DNA from: Hydrogenophaga sp. BPS33
Lineage (GTDB): Bacteria > Pseudomonadota > Gammaproteobacteria > Burkholderiales > Burkholderiaceae_C
Reading direction: 5' to 3'
Assembly (NCBI RefSeq): GCF_009859475.1
Contig: NZ_CP044549.1
Span: 2,914,001-2,978,000 of the forward strand
DNA: 64,000 nt
The translations under genes and the position numbers were made by a program. The notes under the pieces are model-generated. The model did not search any database, was not told where the DNA came from, and was given only the letters and a program-made list of their open reading frames with translations. Of this stretch, positions 1 through 10,645 are shown piece by piece. Position 1 is the first letter of the stretch, and each line of letters begins with the position of its first letter.

Positions 1-457
1 CGAAGGCCGCCGTGAGCCAGACCTTGCGGCGGCTGCCGGTGGAGAGCATGTACATGGGCTTGGCCAGGTGCGGGCCGAGGCCGAAACCTTCCACCAGCTC
101 GGCCATGGCCTCGGCATCGAAGCTGGGGTAGTGGTGGCTCAGGCTGTCCAGGTAGCCCTTGGCCGCGAGCGCGTCGTGGGCCTCGGTCTGCGGGTCGATC
201 CAGAACACCTGGTGGCGGTAGGCGTCGTGCTGGCGGTCCAGCGCAATGCCGTGGATGGCCAGCGTGCCCGCATCGGCGGCCTGTGCGCCGGCAATCAGGC
301 GCAGCAGCGTGCTCTTGCCGCTGCCATCGTCGCCCTGCACCAGGCTCACGCCCGGTGGCAAGTCCAGGTTCAGGCCGTCGAAAAGTGGTGGCGCATCGGG
401 CCAGCCAAAGCGCAGGCCCTTGACGTGCAGGACGGGATCTTCGGTATCGGCGTTCAT
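1..457 (-). CDS. ABC transporter ATP-binding protein (partial, 3' end outside window)
   Basis: The visible 152 residues are the N-terminal part of an ABC ATPase, which would power transport across the inner membrane. Walker A reads GDDGSGKST near residue 45, and a signature-like LSTGSRRKVWL lies near residue 140, a variant of LSGGQ. The ATG at 455-457 falls one base after the stop codon of the GspB-like gene, so it is probably co-transcribed with the two secretion genes upstream. The substrate cannot be told because the C-terminus and the permease are beyond the left edge. Confidence 0.8.
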   Translation of the reverse strand, partial: MNADTEDPVLHVKGLRFGWPDAPPLFDGLNLDLPPGVSLVQGDDGSGKSTLLRLIAGAQAADAGTLAIHGIALDRQHDAYRHQVFWIDPQTEAHDALAAKGYLDSLSHHYPSFDAEAMAELVEGFGLGPHLAKPMYMLSTGSRRKVWLTAAF

Positions 458-458
458 C

Positions 459-1196
459 TCAATATCCGATCGAGTAGCGCAGGCCCTGGTGGTTGAGCAC
501 CGCGCTGCGCTGCCCGATGCTCTCCAGCTTGAAGCCGGGCGAAATGTCCTGCCCCTCCTGCATCACCTTGCCATTGACGATCAGCATGCGCAGCGCGGGG
601 TTCTTGGAATAGGTGGAGCCGCTGACGTTGACCTGCGGCAGTTGCGCCCGGGCTTCGGGGGTGAGTTCGGCGAAACTGCGCACCGTGGCGGCGCTGGCGG
701 CGCTGGCGGCGCTGGCGGCCGGTGGGGCTGGCGTTGGCGCGACGGCGGGGGCGGCTGGAGCGGTCTTGGGAGCGGCGGCAGTGACCGAAGGTGAGGTCGC
801 TGCGGCCCTCGGCGCACGCGCCTTGGGGGGCTCCGGGCGCGGTGGGTTCAGGATGGGCCGCACCGGCGCGGCAGCGGCCGCTGATGGCGGCGCGGGGGCT
901 GGCGCAGGAGTCGGGGTGGCCTCGGCCAGAACAGGCTCAGGGGAGGGGGGCGGAGACGGTGCCGCCACGGGCGCAGGCGGGGCCACGGGTGCGTCGTGTG
1001 TGCGGTTCCACCACCAGAGCGCGACCGCGACCATCAGCAGCCCGAGGATGGCGAGGGCCAGGAGGGTCGGGCGGTGGCGCGCTGCGCGGGTGGTCTTGCG
1101 CTGGACCGGCGGCACGACCTGGCTGTGCAGGCCGGGCACTGCGCCGCGTTCGCGTTCGGCGTCTGCGCGTTGAAGGGCGTCGAGGATGTAGGACAT
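459..1196 (-). CDS. GspB-like general secretion pathway protein
   Basis: This 245-residue protein resembles GspB, the partner of the ExeA/GspA ATPase that helps place the type II secretion secretin through the peptidoglycan. It begins MSYILDALQRADAERERG, the usual GspB start. One membrane helix follows (about residues 48-67), then a long Ala/Pro-rich periplasmic linker. The C-terminal domain of about 60 residues ends with the NGKVMQEGQDISPGFKLESI block typical of the family. It starts 14 bases after the GspA-like gene. No secretin or other gsp gene is visible here, so the link to a complete type II system is inferred. Confidence 0.8.
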   Translation of the reverse strand: MSYILDALQRADAERERGAVPGLHSQVVPPVQRKTTRAARHRPTLLALAILGLLMVAVALWWWNRTHDAPVAPPAPVAAPSPPPSPEPVLAEATPTPAPAPAPPSAAAAAPVRPILNPPRPEPPKARAPRAAATSPSVTAAAPKTAPAAPAVAPTPAPPAASAASAASAATVRSFAELTPEARAQLPQVNVSGSTYSKNPALRMLIVNGKVMQEGQDISPGFKLESIGQRSAVLNHQGLRYSIGY

Positions 1197-1210
1197 CGGG
1201 CGGTTCCGGG

Positions 1211-2881
1211 TCAGAGGCCGGTGTTGGACAGCCGGGGTTCGTCCACGCCACTGGCGAGGTTCACCTGCATGAAGGTGATGGGGCCCGCGATGCCAGCCGC
1301 CGAGATGCCATGGGTGCGCTGGAACGACTGGATGCGGGCGGTGAGCTGGCTCTCCGAAGGCGGCACCTTGCCGGCGGACTGCAGGCTGGCGATGCGCTCG
1401 CCGAGCCAGTCGGCGGCGGGTCCGCTGCGGCCATCCACCAGGCGTTCGGTCTGGCCGGGTGGCGTGCGCCACAGGGTGGCGAAGTCGCCTTGCCAAAGGT
1501 CGTTGAGTTCGGAAAGCGGCAGGCGCCAGCGTTGCTCGCCGATCTGCAGGGTGGCCTGCTCGCCGCTGAGCGCGGTGAGCAAGACCAGGCCCTGGCGCTG
1601 ATCTCCCGATCGCAGGGTGAGGATGCCCGGGCGGTCGAGCTGGCGCAGGCCGTTGAGCGACATGCGGTCGGTGCGGTAGCACTGCAGCTGGGCTGCCTGG
1701 GCCGCGGTGCAGGGGTCGTCCGAGGCCAGCGCCTGGCCCCAGAGGTGGCCTAGCTCACGCCAGGCTTCGTTCTCGGTCTTGAGCAGGGCCGAAGCGTCCG
1801 GTGGACCTGGGCGTGGCTCGGGGCGGGGCGGCGGGGCGGCCGTGGGTGTGGCCGGCGGCACTGCCGGGCTGGCGGCCGCAGGCTGCGCCACCTCGGGCGT
1901 CGCCGAGGCCTCGATGGGCTGGGCGCCATGGCTCCAGAGCCAGAACAGGCCGCCTGTGGCCAGCACGCCCATCAACAGGCCTGCGCCCAACAGGCCGATC
2001 GCGCTCGACGAAGTGGCGGCGCGTGCCGGGGCTCGGCGCTGTGCCTTGGCGGCCGGTGCATCGGTTTCGAACACCTCGCGCGCGGCCTTGTCCACCACCG
2101 CGCGTTCCACGCGCGGCTGGTTCGTGGCGTAGGCGCCGAGCAGCGCGCGGCCGCAGAGCAGATTCACGCGGCGCGGCACGCCGCGCGTGATCTCGTGGAT
2201 GCGTTTGAGGGCGGCGCCGGAAAACGGCAGCGGACCGCGCAGGCCGGCGACCTGCATGCGGTGGTGGATGTACTGCTGGGTCTCGGCCTCGTTGAGGGCG
2301 CTCAGGTGAAAGCGCGCGATCACGCGCTGGGCCAGTTGTTCGAGTTCGGGCCGGGCCAGGGCTTCGCGCAGTTCCGGCTGGCCGATCAGGATGATCTGCA
2401 GCAGCTTGCGCTCGTTCGTCTCCAGGTTGGTGAGCAGGCGCAGCTGTTCCAGCACGTGGATGGTGAGGTTCTGCGCCTCGTCGATGATGAGCACGTTGTG
2501 CTCGCCTCTGGCGTGGCTTTGCAGCAGGTACTCGTTGAGCGGATCGAGGTAGTCCTTGATCGTGGCCGGGCCGATGCCTTCGTGCCGCACGTCCACGTGG
2601 AACTCGCGGCAGATGGTCTTGAGCAGATCGCTGACGGTGAGCTTCGGGTTGAAGATGTAGGCGACGCGGCACTGCGCTGGAATCTGTTCGAGGAAACAGC
2701 GGCAGATGGTGGTTTTGCCGGCGCCGATCTCGCCACTGAGCAGCACGAAGCCGCCACCACCCTGAATGCCATACAGCAGATGCGCCAGCGCCTCGCGGTG
2801 GCGCTCGCTCATGAAGAGGTAGCGCGGATCGGGCGCGATGGAGAACGGGTCTTGCTTCAACCCGAAGAATTCGGCGTACAT
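1211..2881 (-). CDS. GspA/ExeA-like AAA ATPase with peptidoglycan-binding C-terminus
   Basis: This 556-residue protein has the ExeA layout. An N-terminal AAA ATPase starts MYAEFFGLKQDPF and carries Walker A GEIGAGKTT and Walker B-like VLIIDEAQN. A single membrane helix lies near residue 300. A proline-rich linker follows, and the end looks like a PG_binding_1 fold (IQSFQRTHGISAAGIAGPITF). The family couples ATP use to peptidoglycan remodelling for secretin assembly. I chose the ATG at 2881 because FGLKQDPF is where family members begin; an upstream in-frame start would add 12 residues. It is a paralogue of the ATPase at 58581. Confidence 0.85.
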   Translation of the reverse strand: MYAEFFGLKQDPFSIAPDPRYLFMSERHREALAHLLYGIQGGGGFVLLSGEIGAGKTTICRCFLEQIPAQCRVAYIFNPKLTVSDLLKTICREFHVDVRHEGIGPATIKDYLDPLNEYLLQSHARGEHNVLIIDEAQNLTIHVLEQLRLLTNLETNERKLLQIILIGQPELREALARPELEQLAQRVIARFHLSALNEAETQQYIHHRMQVAGLRGPLPFSGAALKRIHEITRGVPRRVNLLCGRALLGAYATNQPRVERAVVDKAAREVFETDAPAAKAQRRAPARAATSSSAIGLLGAGLLMGVLATGGLFWLWSHGAQPIEASATPEVAQPAAASPAVPPATPTAAPPPRPEPRPGPPDASALLKTENEAWRELGHLWGQALASDDPCTAAQAAQLQCYRTDRMSLNGLRQLDRPGILTLRSGDQRQGLVLLTALSGEQATLQIGEQRWRLPLSELNDLWQGDFATLWRTPPGQTERLVDGRSGPAADWLGERIASLQSAGKVPPSESQLTARIQSFQRTHGISAAGIAGPITFMQVNLASGVDEPRLSNTGL

Positions 2882-2958
2882 GCCCCGGAGCATAACGGGG
2901 CCGCCGGGCGCGCACAACGGCGCCCGGCCCGCTCAGGCAGAGCGGTGGCGTGGCCCGA

Positions 2959-3519
2959 TCAGGCCGCCAATGCCATGTTGCGTTGCGAGCCGGAGGCGGG
3001 GTATTTGGCAGTGGACGATTCCGAGCACTGGATGTCGCCCGAGAGCTGGCCGCCTTCCTCGATCACGACCTTGCCGTAGTGGATCTTGCCCGTGACCTTG
3101 CCGGTGGCGTAGATCACCAGCTTCTGGCGCACGGTGAGGTTGCCGTCGAACACGCCATGGATTTCGGCGATGTCGATTTCGGCGGAGCCTTTGAATTCGC
3201 CTTGTTGTGCGATCTGGATGACGCGCGAGTCCATCGTCGCTTCGACCAGACCTTCCACCACGAGCGTGTCGCAATCGGTGATCTCGACGCCCTTGAGCTT
3301 GATGTTGGGGCCGACGGTGAGCTTGCTGCCGCCTTCGGGCGTCGAGCTGGTAGGGGCGCTGCTGGTCACGGGCCTGGCCGTTTCGACCTCGGGCGCGGAG
3401 GCGGTGGGTGTGGGGCTGGCCGGCTGTGCGCTGCCAGTGGACTGACCATAACGTGGCGTGGCCATGCCGCTGTTCAGGGTTTTGGGTTGATCGTCTCGTT
3501 TGCCAAAGTGCAGTGCCAT
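2959..3519 (-). CDS. Bactofilin family cytoskeletal protein
   Basis: A 186-residue bactofilin (DUF583), a polymer-forming cytoskeletal protein that usually positions cell-wall or surface-polysaccharide machinery. The first 75 residues are a Ser/Thr/Pro/Ala-rich disordered arm. They are followed by a beta-helix-type core with the recurring LVVEGLVEATMDSRVIQI and GKVTGKIHYGKVVIEEGG rungs. The ATG at 3519 has a good ribosome site (AAGGAG, about 5 bases before it). Inverted repeats in its leader (3563-3593) may regulate it. It stands alone, transcribed away from ygiQ. Confidence 0.9.
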   Translation of the reverse strand: MALHFGKRDDQPKTLNSGMATPRYGQSTGSAQPASPTPTASAPEVETARPVTSSAPTSSTPEGGSKLTVGPNIKLKGVEITDCDTLVVEGLVEATMDSRVIQIAQQGEFKGSAEIDIAEIHGVFDGNLTVRQKLVIYATGKVTGKIHYGKVVIEEGGQLSGDIQCSESSTAKYPASGSQRNMALAA

Positions 3520-3562
3520 GCCAGCTCCTTCTATGAATGAAGCGGCCATGCTAAAGGCCGTG

Positions 3563-3593
3563 CCTCTTACATTCCGGTGGGTTCCGTAAGAGG
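3563..3593. repeat. Inverted repeat in the bactofilin/ygiQ intergenic region
   Basis: Perfect 8-base arms, CCTCTTAC (3563-3570) and GTAAGAGG (3586-3593), are separated by 15 bases. They lie 44-74 bases before the bactofilin start. This could be an operator or an mRNA hairpin. The rest of the 325-base gap (3520-3844) holds GC-rich leader sequence of ygiQ with no other element that I can support. Confidence 0.5.
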
Positions 3594-3844
3594 GGTAACG
3601 AGATGAACCGCGATCGGGGCGGGCGCGTGCTGCCCGCTGTGTCTTGCAGGTGTCGCATGCACTGGCTTGCGCGGCACACGCGCGGCGCACGGGCGGCCAC
3701 AGCTGGAAACATTTTTTGACGCTCTGCTGGAATAGGCCTGGACACGCGGGGGCACTCAGTAGCCCTGAACGCGCCCTGAAACGGGGGCGGCCGGTAAAAT
3801 CACGGGTTTTCACGCGCCCGCGCTCCGGGTCTGTGCCAGCCCCC

Positions 3845-6184
<2,340 letters not shown>

Positions 6185-6186
6185 CG

Positions 6187-6864
6187 CTATCGCAGGCTTG
6201 GCCAGAGCAGCCAGCCGAGCAACGCGCCGATGTTCACCGCCACCGTGCCCCAATAGACCGCGCGAAACGGTTGCTTGACGGTCTTGTGGCGCAGGATCTG
6301 CTGCGCGAACCACGCGCCCGGCCAGCCACCTGCCACCGCCAGCGCGTGCAACTGTTGCTCGGGCACTCGCAGCGTGTCGTTCACGGCCGCGTCCTTGTCG
6401 CGCCAGTAGAAATAGAACGTGGCCAGGTTGAGCAGCACCACCGCCGTGAGGATCACCCACGGGAAGCGGCCCATGCCGATGCCCACCAGCCAGAGCAGCA
6501 GCCAGAATCCGATGAGGGCCAGGCCGATCCACAAGGGACGCTCTTCGCGCTTCTTCTGCCATTGCGAGCGCGAGCGCGCCGGCGCCTGCCGAGGCGGCAG
6601 CAGCGCGGCTTCGGCGGGCATGGGGGGCGGCTGCACGGGCGCCGCAGGGACGATGGTGTTGCGCGCCGGTTCGACCGACAGCCCACGCGGCCCCTTGCCG
6701 CCCACGTGGATGTCCTCGAACATGACCTTCAAGCCCTCGCTGGGCTTGGCCGGGCCGCTGTAGTCGCGCAGATGGAAGAAGACGTCGGCGGGAATGTCGG
6801 GGCAGCGGATGAAGCCAAAGGCCTTCTCGCTGTCCCAACGCACGACGGTGCCCTGTTTTTTCAT
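6187..6864 (-). CDS. Cold-shock domain + DUF1294 membrane protein
   Basis: This 225-residue protein is a fusion. Residues 1-70 are a cold-shock nucleic-acid-binding domain (KKQGTVVRWDSEKAFGFIRC, with FFH as the RNP2-like motif). A basic linker follows, and then a C-terminal DUF1294 domain of about three membrane helices, including the conserved block around GGWPGAWFAQQILRHKTVK. The combination is common in proteobacteria; its role is unknown, perhaps nucleic-acid sensing at the membrane. Its stop is two bases from the convergent ygiQ stop. Confidence 0.88.
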   Translation of the reverse strand: MKKQGTVVRWDSEKAFGFIRCPDIPADVFFHLRDYSGPAKPSEGLKVMFEDIHVGGKGPRGLSVEPARNTIVPAAPVQPPPMPAEAALLPPRQAPARSRSQWQKKREERPLWIGLALIGFWLLLWLVGIGMGRFPWVILTAVVLLNLATFYFYWRDKDAAVNDTLRVPEQQLHALAVAGGWPGAWFAQQILRHKTVKQPFRAVYWGTVAVNIGALLGWLLWPSLR

Positions 6865-6951
6865 GATCGGGTACCTACCTAGTCAATGGAATGGCCGCTG
6901 GGTTGCGATGCTATCCCAAATGGCGCAAAATGCGCCAACCAGGAGATTTTC

Positions 6952-7299
6952 ATGTCGTCGACCAGCAGCAGTGCATTTTCCTCGGTCAAGTTGCCCGCCG
7001 GGCTCGTGCGGCAGGCGCGCGAAGCGGCACAACCCCAGCGCCGCTCGGTGGCGGGCCAGATCGAATATTGGGCCACCTTGGGCCGCATCGCCGAAGAAAC
7101 CGGCCTGACCGTCCTTGAAGCGCGCGAGGCCATCGCCCGGTACGACGTCCAGGCACAGCGTGCCGAGTCGGCCGACCCCATGGATGCGATCGAAACCCGC
7201 TTTCTTGCCGCGGAGTCGAATGGTCGCCTGGCCCAGGCCGTGCGCGATACCGTGCAAAGCAACCGCCACAAGACCACGGCAGCCCGTCGCGCTGCGTGA
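6952..7299 (+). CDS. ParD-like antitoxin
   Basis: A 115-residue protein with the look of ParD-like/VapB-type antitoxins: an N-terminal LPAGLVRQAREAAQPQRRSVAGQIEYWA segment (split here only by eye) that should form a ribbon-helix-helix DNA-binding unit, followed by an alpha-helical region and a basic tail. The ATG at 6952 sits seven bases after AGGAG. Its TGA overlaps the GTG start of the zeta-like toxin by four bases, so the pair is translationally coupled, antitoxin first. Pairing of this antitoxin class with a kinase-type toxin is unusual compared with classic epsilon/zeta. Confidence 0.75.
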   Translation: MSSTSSSAFSSVKLPAGLVRQAREAAQPQRRSVAGQIEYWATLGRIAEETGLTVLEAREAIARYDVQAQRAESADPMDAIETRFLAAESNGRLAQAVRDTVQSNRHKTTAARRAA

Positions 7300-7928
7300 G
7301 CCTGCAGCCCGTCTTCTATCTGCTGGCCGGTCCCAACGGGGCCGGCAAGTCCACGTTGTACCGGGCCGCCTTGGCCACCGACCTGATTCCGCAGGAGGCC
7401 GAGTTCGTCAACGCCGATCTGTACGAAGCGGCGCACTTGCAGCACGTCACCCATCCCGTCAAGCGCTCGAAGATGGCACGCCAATGGGCGGACGAGCGCC
7501 GTGCGGCCTGTCTGGCCGCAGGCGACTCCTTTGTCAGTGAGACGGTGTTCTCCCACCCCTCCAAGCTGGAATTGCTCAAGGCCGCCAAGGCGGCGGGTTT
7601 TGCCGTCGTCTTGCTGGTGGTTTGCGTGGACGACCCCCGGCATCTGCTGGCGCGTGTGCAGCAGCGTGAGCTCGAAGGCGGGCACAGCGTGCCACCGGAG
7701 CGCATCCTGGCGCGCTACCCCCGCACCCTGGCCAACCTGGCGCAAGCCGTTGGTTTGGTCGACATGGCGCTGCTGTATGACACCTCGGGTCCGCGCAACC
7801 GCGTCGTGCAGCCACCGCGCCTGGTGGCACGCTGCCGAAGCGGGGCGGTGCGCTGGAAGAACCCGGTGCGCTGGCCCGCTTGGGCAGAGCGCTTGTTGGC
7901 CGACGTGCCTCCCGCCAACCCCCATTGA
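7296..7928 (+). CDS. Zeta-toxin-like P-loop kinase
   Basis: A 210-residue zeta-toxin-family protein. Zeta toxins phosphorylate UDP-N-acetylglucosamine and block cell-wall synthesis. Walker A is GPNGAGKST (K18). The conserved acidic/asparagine segment EFVNADLYE follows, then a FVSETVFSHPSKLEL block that matches the catalytic-arginine/sensor region of the family, and an HLLARVQQRELEGGHSVPPERILARYPR stretch with the ATP-binding arginines. It starts at GTG overlapping the antitoxin stop (GTGA), which makes a toxin-antitoxin operon. The substrate is inferred, not shown. Confidence 0.8.
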   Translation: MSLQPVFYLLAGPNGAGKSTLYRAALATDLIPQEAEFVNADLYEAAHLQHVTHPVKRSKMARQWADERRAACLAAGDSFVSETVFSHPSKLELLKAAKAAGFAVVLLVVCVDDPRHLLARVQQRELEGGHSVPPERILARYPRTLANLAQAVGLVDMALLYDTSGPRNRVVQPPRLVARCRSGAVRWKNPVRWPAWAERLLADVPPANPH

Positions 7929-7950
7929 ACCGTCTCTCTACAGTGCGCCC

Positions 7951-8283
7951 ATGTCCGACGAATCGCAGATCGAAATCCCCCCGTCCTTCATCGAGCTCTA
8001 CCTCGCGCCCGGGCGTCAGAAACCCAGCCTGCCGCGCGCCGAATTGGCCGCGCGCTACGAGCTGTGCGAGGACATGGCGCAGATGCTCACCGAGACCGCG
8101 CGCCAGATGGAGTTCGGCCTGGGCATCACCGAAGACGATGTGCTCGCACGCTGCCAACAGGGCCTGCGCGTCGAACCCACGGTGGTGAGCGAGGCCGAGT
8201 CGGGGTGGGTGGTGCGGCGGCTGGCCGAGTTGCTCGATTGGCGAGCGCCTGGTCCACCGAATCAGCGGACGAGCGACGCCTGA
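7951..8283 (+). CDS. Conserved hypothetical protein (110 aa)
   Basis: I do not recognise a named family. The protein is acidic and helical. It begins MSDESQIEIPPSFIELYL and contains a RYELCEDMAQMLTETARQMEFGLGITEDDVL block, which suggests a small soluble all-alpha fold. Similar short proteins occur in Comamonadaceae, by recall only. It lies 22 bases after the toxin gene and may be read through from it, or from its own weak promoter. The ATG at 7951 is the first in the frame with the conserved-looking N-terminus. Confidence 0.6.
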   Translation: MSDESQIEIPPSFIELYLAPGRQKPSLPRAELAARYELCEDMAQMLTETARQMEFGLGITEDDVLARCQQGLRVEPTVVSEAESGWVVRRLAELLDWRAPGPPNQRTSDA

Positions 8284-8290
8284 GGCGCGT

Positions 8291-8845
8291 TCAGGCGATG
8301 TCGAAGGCGTGGAAGCCGAAGCGGCCGGATCGACGGTCGGCGAAGTAGCGCTCCAGCGTTTCCTTGACGGTGCGAAACGCGATCTCGTCCCAGGGAATCT
8401 GCTCTTCGGTGAAGAGCCGCGCCTCGATGGTTTCGTGGCCGGGGTTGAACTGGTCGCTGAGCAAGCGGGCGCGGTAGTACATGTGCACCTGGCCCACGCG
8501 CGCCACGTTCATCAGGGTGAAGAGGTCGCCGATCTCGTACTGCGCTCCGGCCTCTTCGTCGGTCTCGCGTGCCGCGCCCTCGGCCGTGGTTTCGCTCAGT
8601 TCCATGAAGCCGGCCGGCAGCGTCCACTTACCCCAACGCGGTTCGATGTTGCGCTTGCACAGCAACACGCGGTCAGCGGCATCGCCCCACACCGGCACTG
8701 TCCCCACCACGATCAGCGGGTTGTCGTAGTGCACGAGATGGCAGGTGGGGCAGACGGCGCGGATGCGGGTGTCGCCGTCATCGGGCAGGCGCATGTCGAC
8801 GGCGGTACCGCAGTCGCGGCAGTGTTTGGCAGGGGAGCGCAGCAT
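8291..8845 (-). CDS. Nudix hydrolase with N-terminal zinc ribbon
   Basis: A 184-residue Nudix enzyme, expected to hydrolyse a nucleoside diphosphate linked to another group. The N-terminus has a zinc-ribbon pair (CRDCG and CPTCH), as in NudC-like and ADP-ribose pyrophosphatase-like proteins. The Nudix box is clear (GFMELSETTAEGAA then RETDEEAGA). The substrate cannot be read from sequence. It converges with the small hypothetical gene at 7951, with only seven bases between the stops. Confidence 0.85.
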   Translation of the reverse strand: MLRSPAKHCRDCGTAVDMRLPDDGDTRIRAVCPTCHLVHYDNPLIVVGTVPVWGDAADRVLLCKRNIEPRWGKWTLPAGFMELSETTAEGAARETDEEAGAQYEIGDLFTLMNVARVGQVHMYYRARLLSDQFNPGHETIEARLFTEEQIPWDEIAFRTVKETLERYFADRRSGRFGFHAFDIA

Positions 8846-9008
8846 CGCGGCAGTTTACTGAGTTTCACCGACGGATCCAGCATTGAAAGCGGCTGGGAAC
8901 CCTGGAATTTGACGGGTTACAGACCGCGACAACTGAAGGCCGGGTTGCATCGCGCGCCAACCTGCTGGTTTGTTTTCCGTTCACCCCACCGCCCGGAGAA
9001 ATCACCCC

Positions 9009-10559
9009 ATGGCCCAGGTCAACGTCACGCGACCCACACACAAGCCCGTATCCCCTGACTCGGTAAAAGACATCGGCATCCCCTGGAAGACCATCGCCGC
9101 AGGCTCTGGGCGCAAGGGTCTGAGCCGTGTTCACGGTGCGCTCAAGGCCGGCGGTTCGACACTCTTCTATGCGGTGGACGACGCAGAGGCTGGGAGGGCG
9201 GGCATGGGACGCGCCACCAGTACACCAGTGGCCATGGCTCGCAACAAGCTGGCTGCGGAGCTTCACAAAGGAGCCAAGGCCAATCTCGATCTGGTCGAGA
9301 AATTCCTCAAGCAGCTGTGCAAAGAAAACAAGAGGACCTGTGACGGCAACGAGCCCCATGCGCTGCATCTCTACATGGGCTTCGATGAGGTGGACGTGAC
9401 GGACCGCGCGCAAGCAGCAGGACTGTTGCGGCAATTGAAAGATGCTGCCGGTCGCCTGCAAGAATTTTCGAGGAGCGCCGATTGCAATCAGATGCTGCAT
9501 TGGGTGGCCGAGGCGTGGGAGGCTCATGCCAAGCTGTTGGAAGCGGGATTGCCGCAGAGCGACACCACGAGCGCGCGTACGGACACCGTGGCGCATGACG
9601 ATGCCACGGGCCGCAAGCGTGGGGAGTCGCAAACCATGACCACGAAGGAATCTTCGGCAACGCGTGCGCCGAAGTCGCCCAAAGCCCCTGAGTTGGAACG
9701 ATCCCCGCTGGGACTGCGCAATGCGCAGGAGATTCTTCGGCGGACGTCCTTGCGTGACCAACTCTTGGACGCACTGCAACAGCGAGACACTTCGGCCATT
9801 GCGGAGGTGCTGTCTCAAATTCCGGAGGGCGTGACGGCTCTGGAGGCGTACTTGCCCGAACCGGTGGCCAACCGCCACTACCAAGATCTGCATCAGTCAG
9901 TGAGGGCTTATGCCGCCATGGCACAGCCATCGCAGAGCCTGACGGCCTTTGTGGACTACTGCCAATACCGTGAGAAGGCGCGCCTTTACGTACAGCAGCA
10001 CATGGAGGAGCAGCCCGACACATTTCTGTCATACGAGCTGCGCATGCGCGACATTTGCACAGAGCTCAACGATCTGCATGAGGTCGACGTCAAGAGTCGC
10101 TTCACAACACTGGCTTTGAAGATGAAGTTCGCCCAACAGCAATCCAGATCGATGGACGAGCATCTGGCCGATCAGCCCTTCGCGTCGATCGAGAGCATTC
10201 TGCAAAAGTGCGCGATTCTGCTCGACCATCGAGACAACCCGTCTGTGCGGGCATTTCGCGACGCCGCCAAAGCTGCACTGCGGGTGCGCACGCAGGCGGG
10301 CCCGCGTATGCGTGTCGCGCTTCTCGTGAACCCGGTGGATGTGCGCGAGGTCCGAAAATCGGCCAAGAAACTATTCGCCCACGCCATGACCACGATGCCG
10401 TCCTATCCCCTTGGCGACGATGTCCCCCGAGACCAGCTTGTTTCCATGCGAGAAAAAATTCAATCGCTACTGTTGGAGTGGGAAGCCGACGATTCGGTCA
10501 ACCCATTGAACATCTTTGTACTTCGTTGGATCGATCAAAATTTGGGCAATGCGCTGTAG
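9009..10559 (+). CDS. Unrecognised 516-residue helical protein
   Basis: No family is recognised. The protein has no signal peptide or membrane segment and looks almost entirely alpha-helical. Residues about 190-235 form a Ser/Thr/Lys-rich linker between two helical halves; the C-terminal half has repeated charged helices (YREKARLYVQQHMEEQPD, VREVRKSAKKLFAHAM). The ATG at 9009 follows GGAGAAATCACCCC, which decided the start over an upstream in-frame ATG at 8970. It stands alone and is followed by a strong terminator. Codon use is less GC-extreme than its neighbours, so it may be an accessory gene. Confidence 0.7.
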   Translation: MAQVNVTRPTHKPVSPDSVKDIGIPWKTIAAGSGRKGLSRVHGALKAGGSTLFYAVDDAEAGRAGMGRATSTPVAMARNKLAAELHKGAKANLDLVEKFLKQLCKENKRTCDGNEPHALHLYMGFDEVDVTDRAQAAGLLRQLKDAAGRLQEFSRSADCNQMLHWVAEAWEAHAKLLEAGLPQSDTTSARTDTVAHDDATGRKRGESQTMTTKESSATRAPKSPKAPELERSPLGLRNAQEILRRTSLRDQLLDALQQRDTSAIAEVLSQIPEGVTALEAYLPEPVANRHYQDLHQSVRAYAAMAQPSQSLTAFVDYCQYREKARLYVQQHMEEQPDTFLSYELRMRDICTELNDLHEVDVKSRFTTLALKMKFAQQQSRSMDEHLADQPFASIESILQKCAILLDHRDNPSVRAFRDAAKAALRVRTQAGPRMRVALLVNPVDVREVRKSAKKLFAHAMTTMPSYPLGDDVPRDQLVSMREKIQSLLLEWEADDSVNPLNIFVLRWIDQNLGNAL

Positions 10560-10596
10560 AGCGGGGTGTCATCGATTCGAAGCAAGAGCGCTGCGT

Positions 10597-10626
10597 AAAA
10601 AAACCGGGCAGGTGCCCGGTTTTTTT
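10597..10626. terminator. Bidirectional rho-independent terminator
   Basis: The stem CCGGGCA (10604-10610) and TGCCCGG (10613-10619) is flanked by seven A on the left and seven T on the right. It can end both the 516-residue gene (plus strand) and the catabolic operon that finishes with the TRAP binding protein (minus strand). Confidence 0.9.
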
Positions 10627-10645
10627 GTCTGTGCAGAAACGGTCC

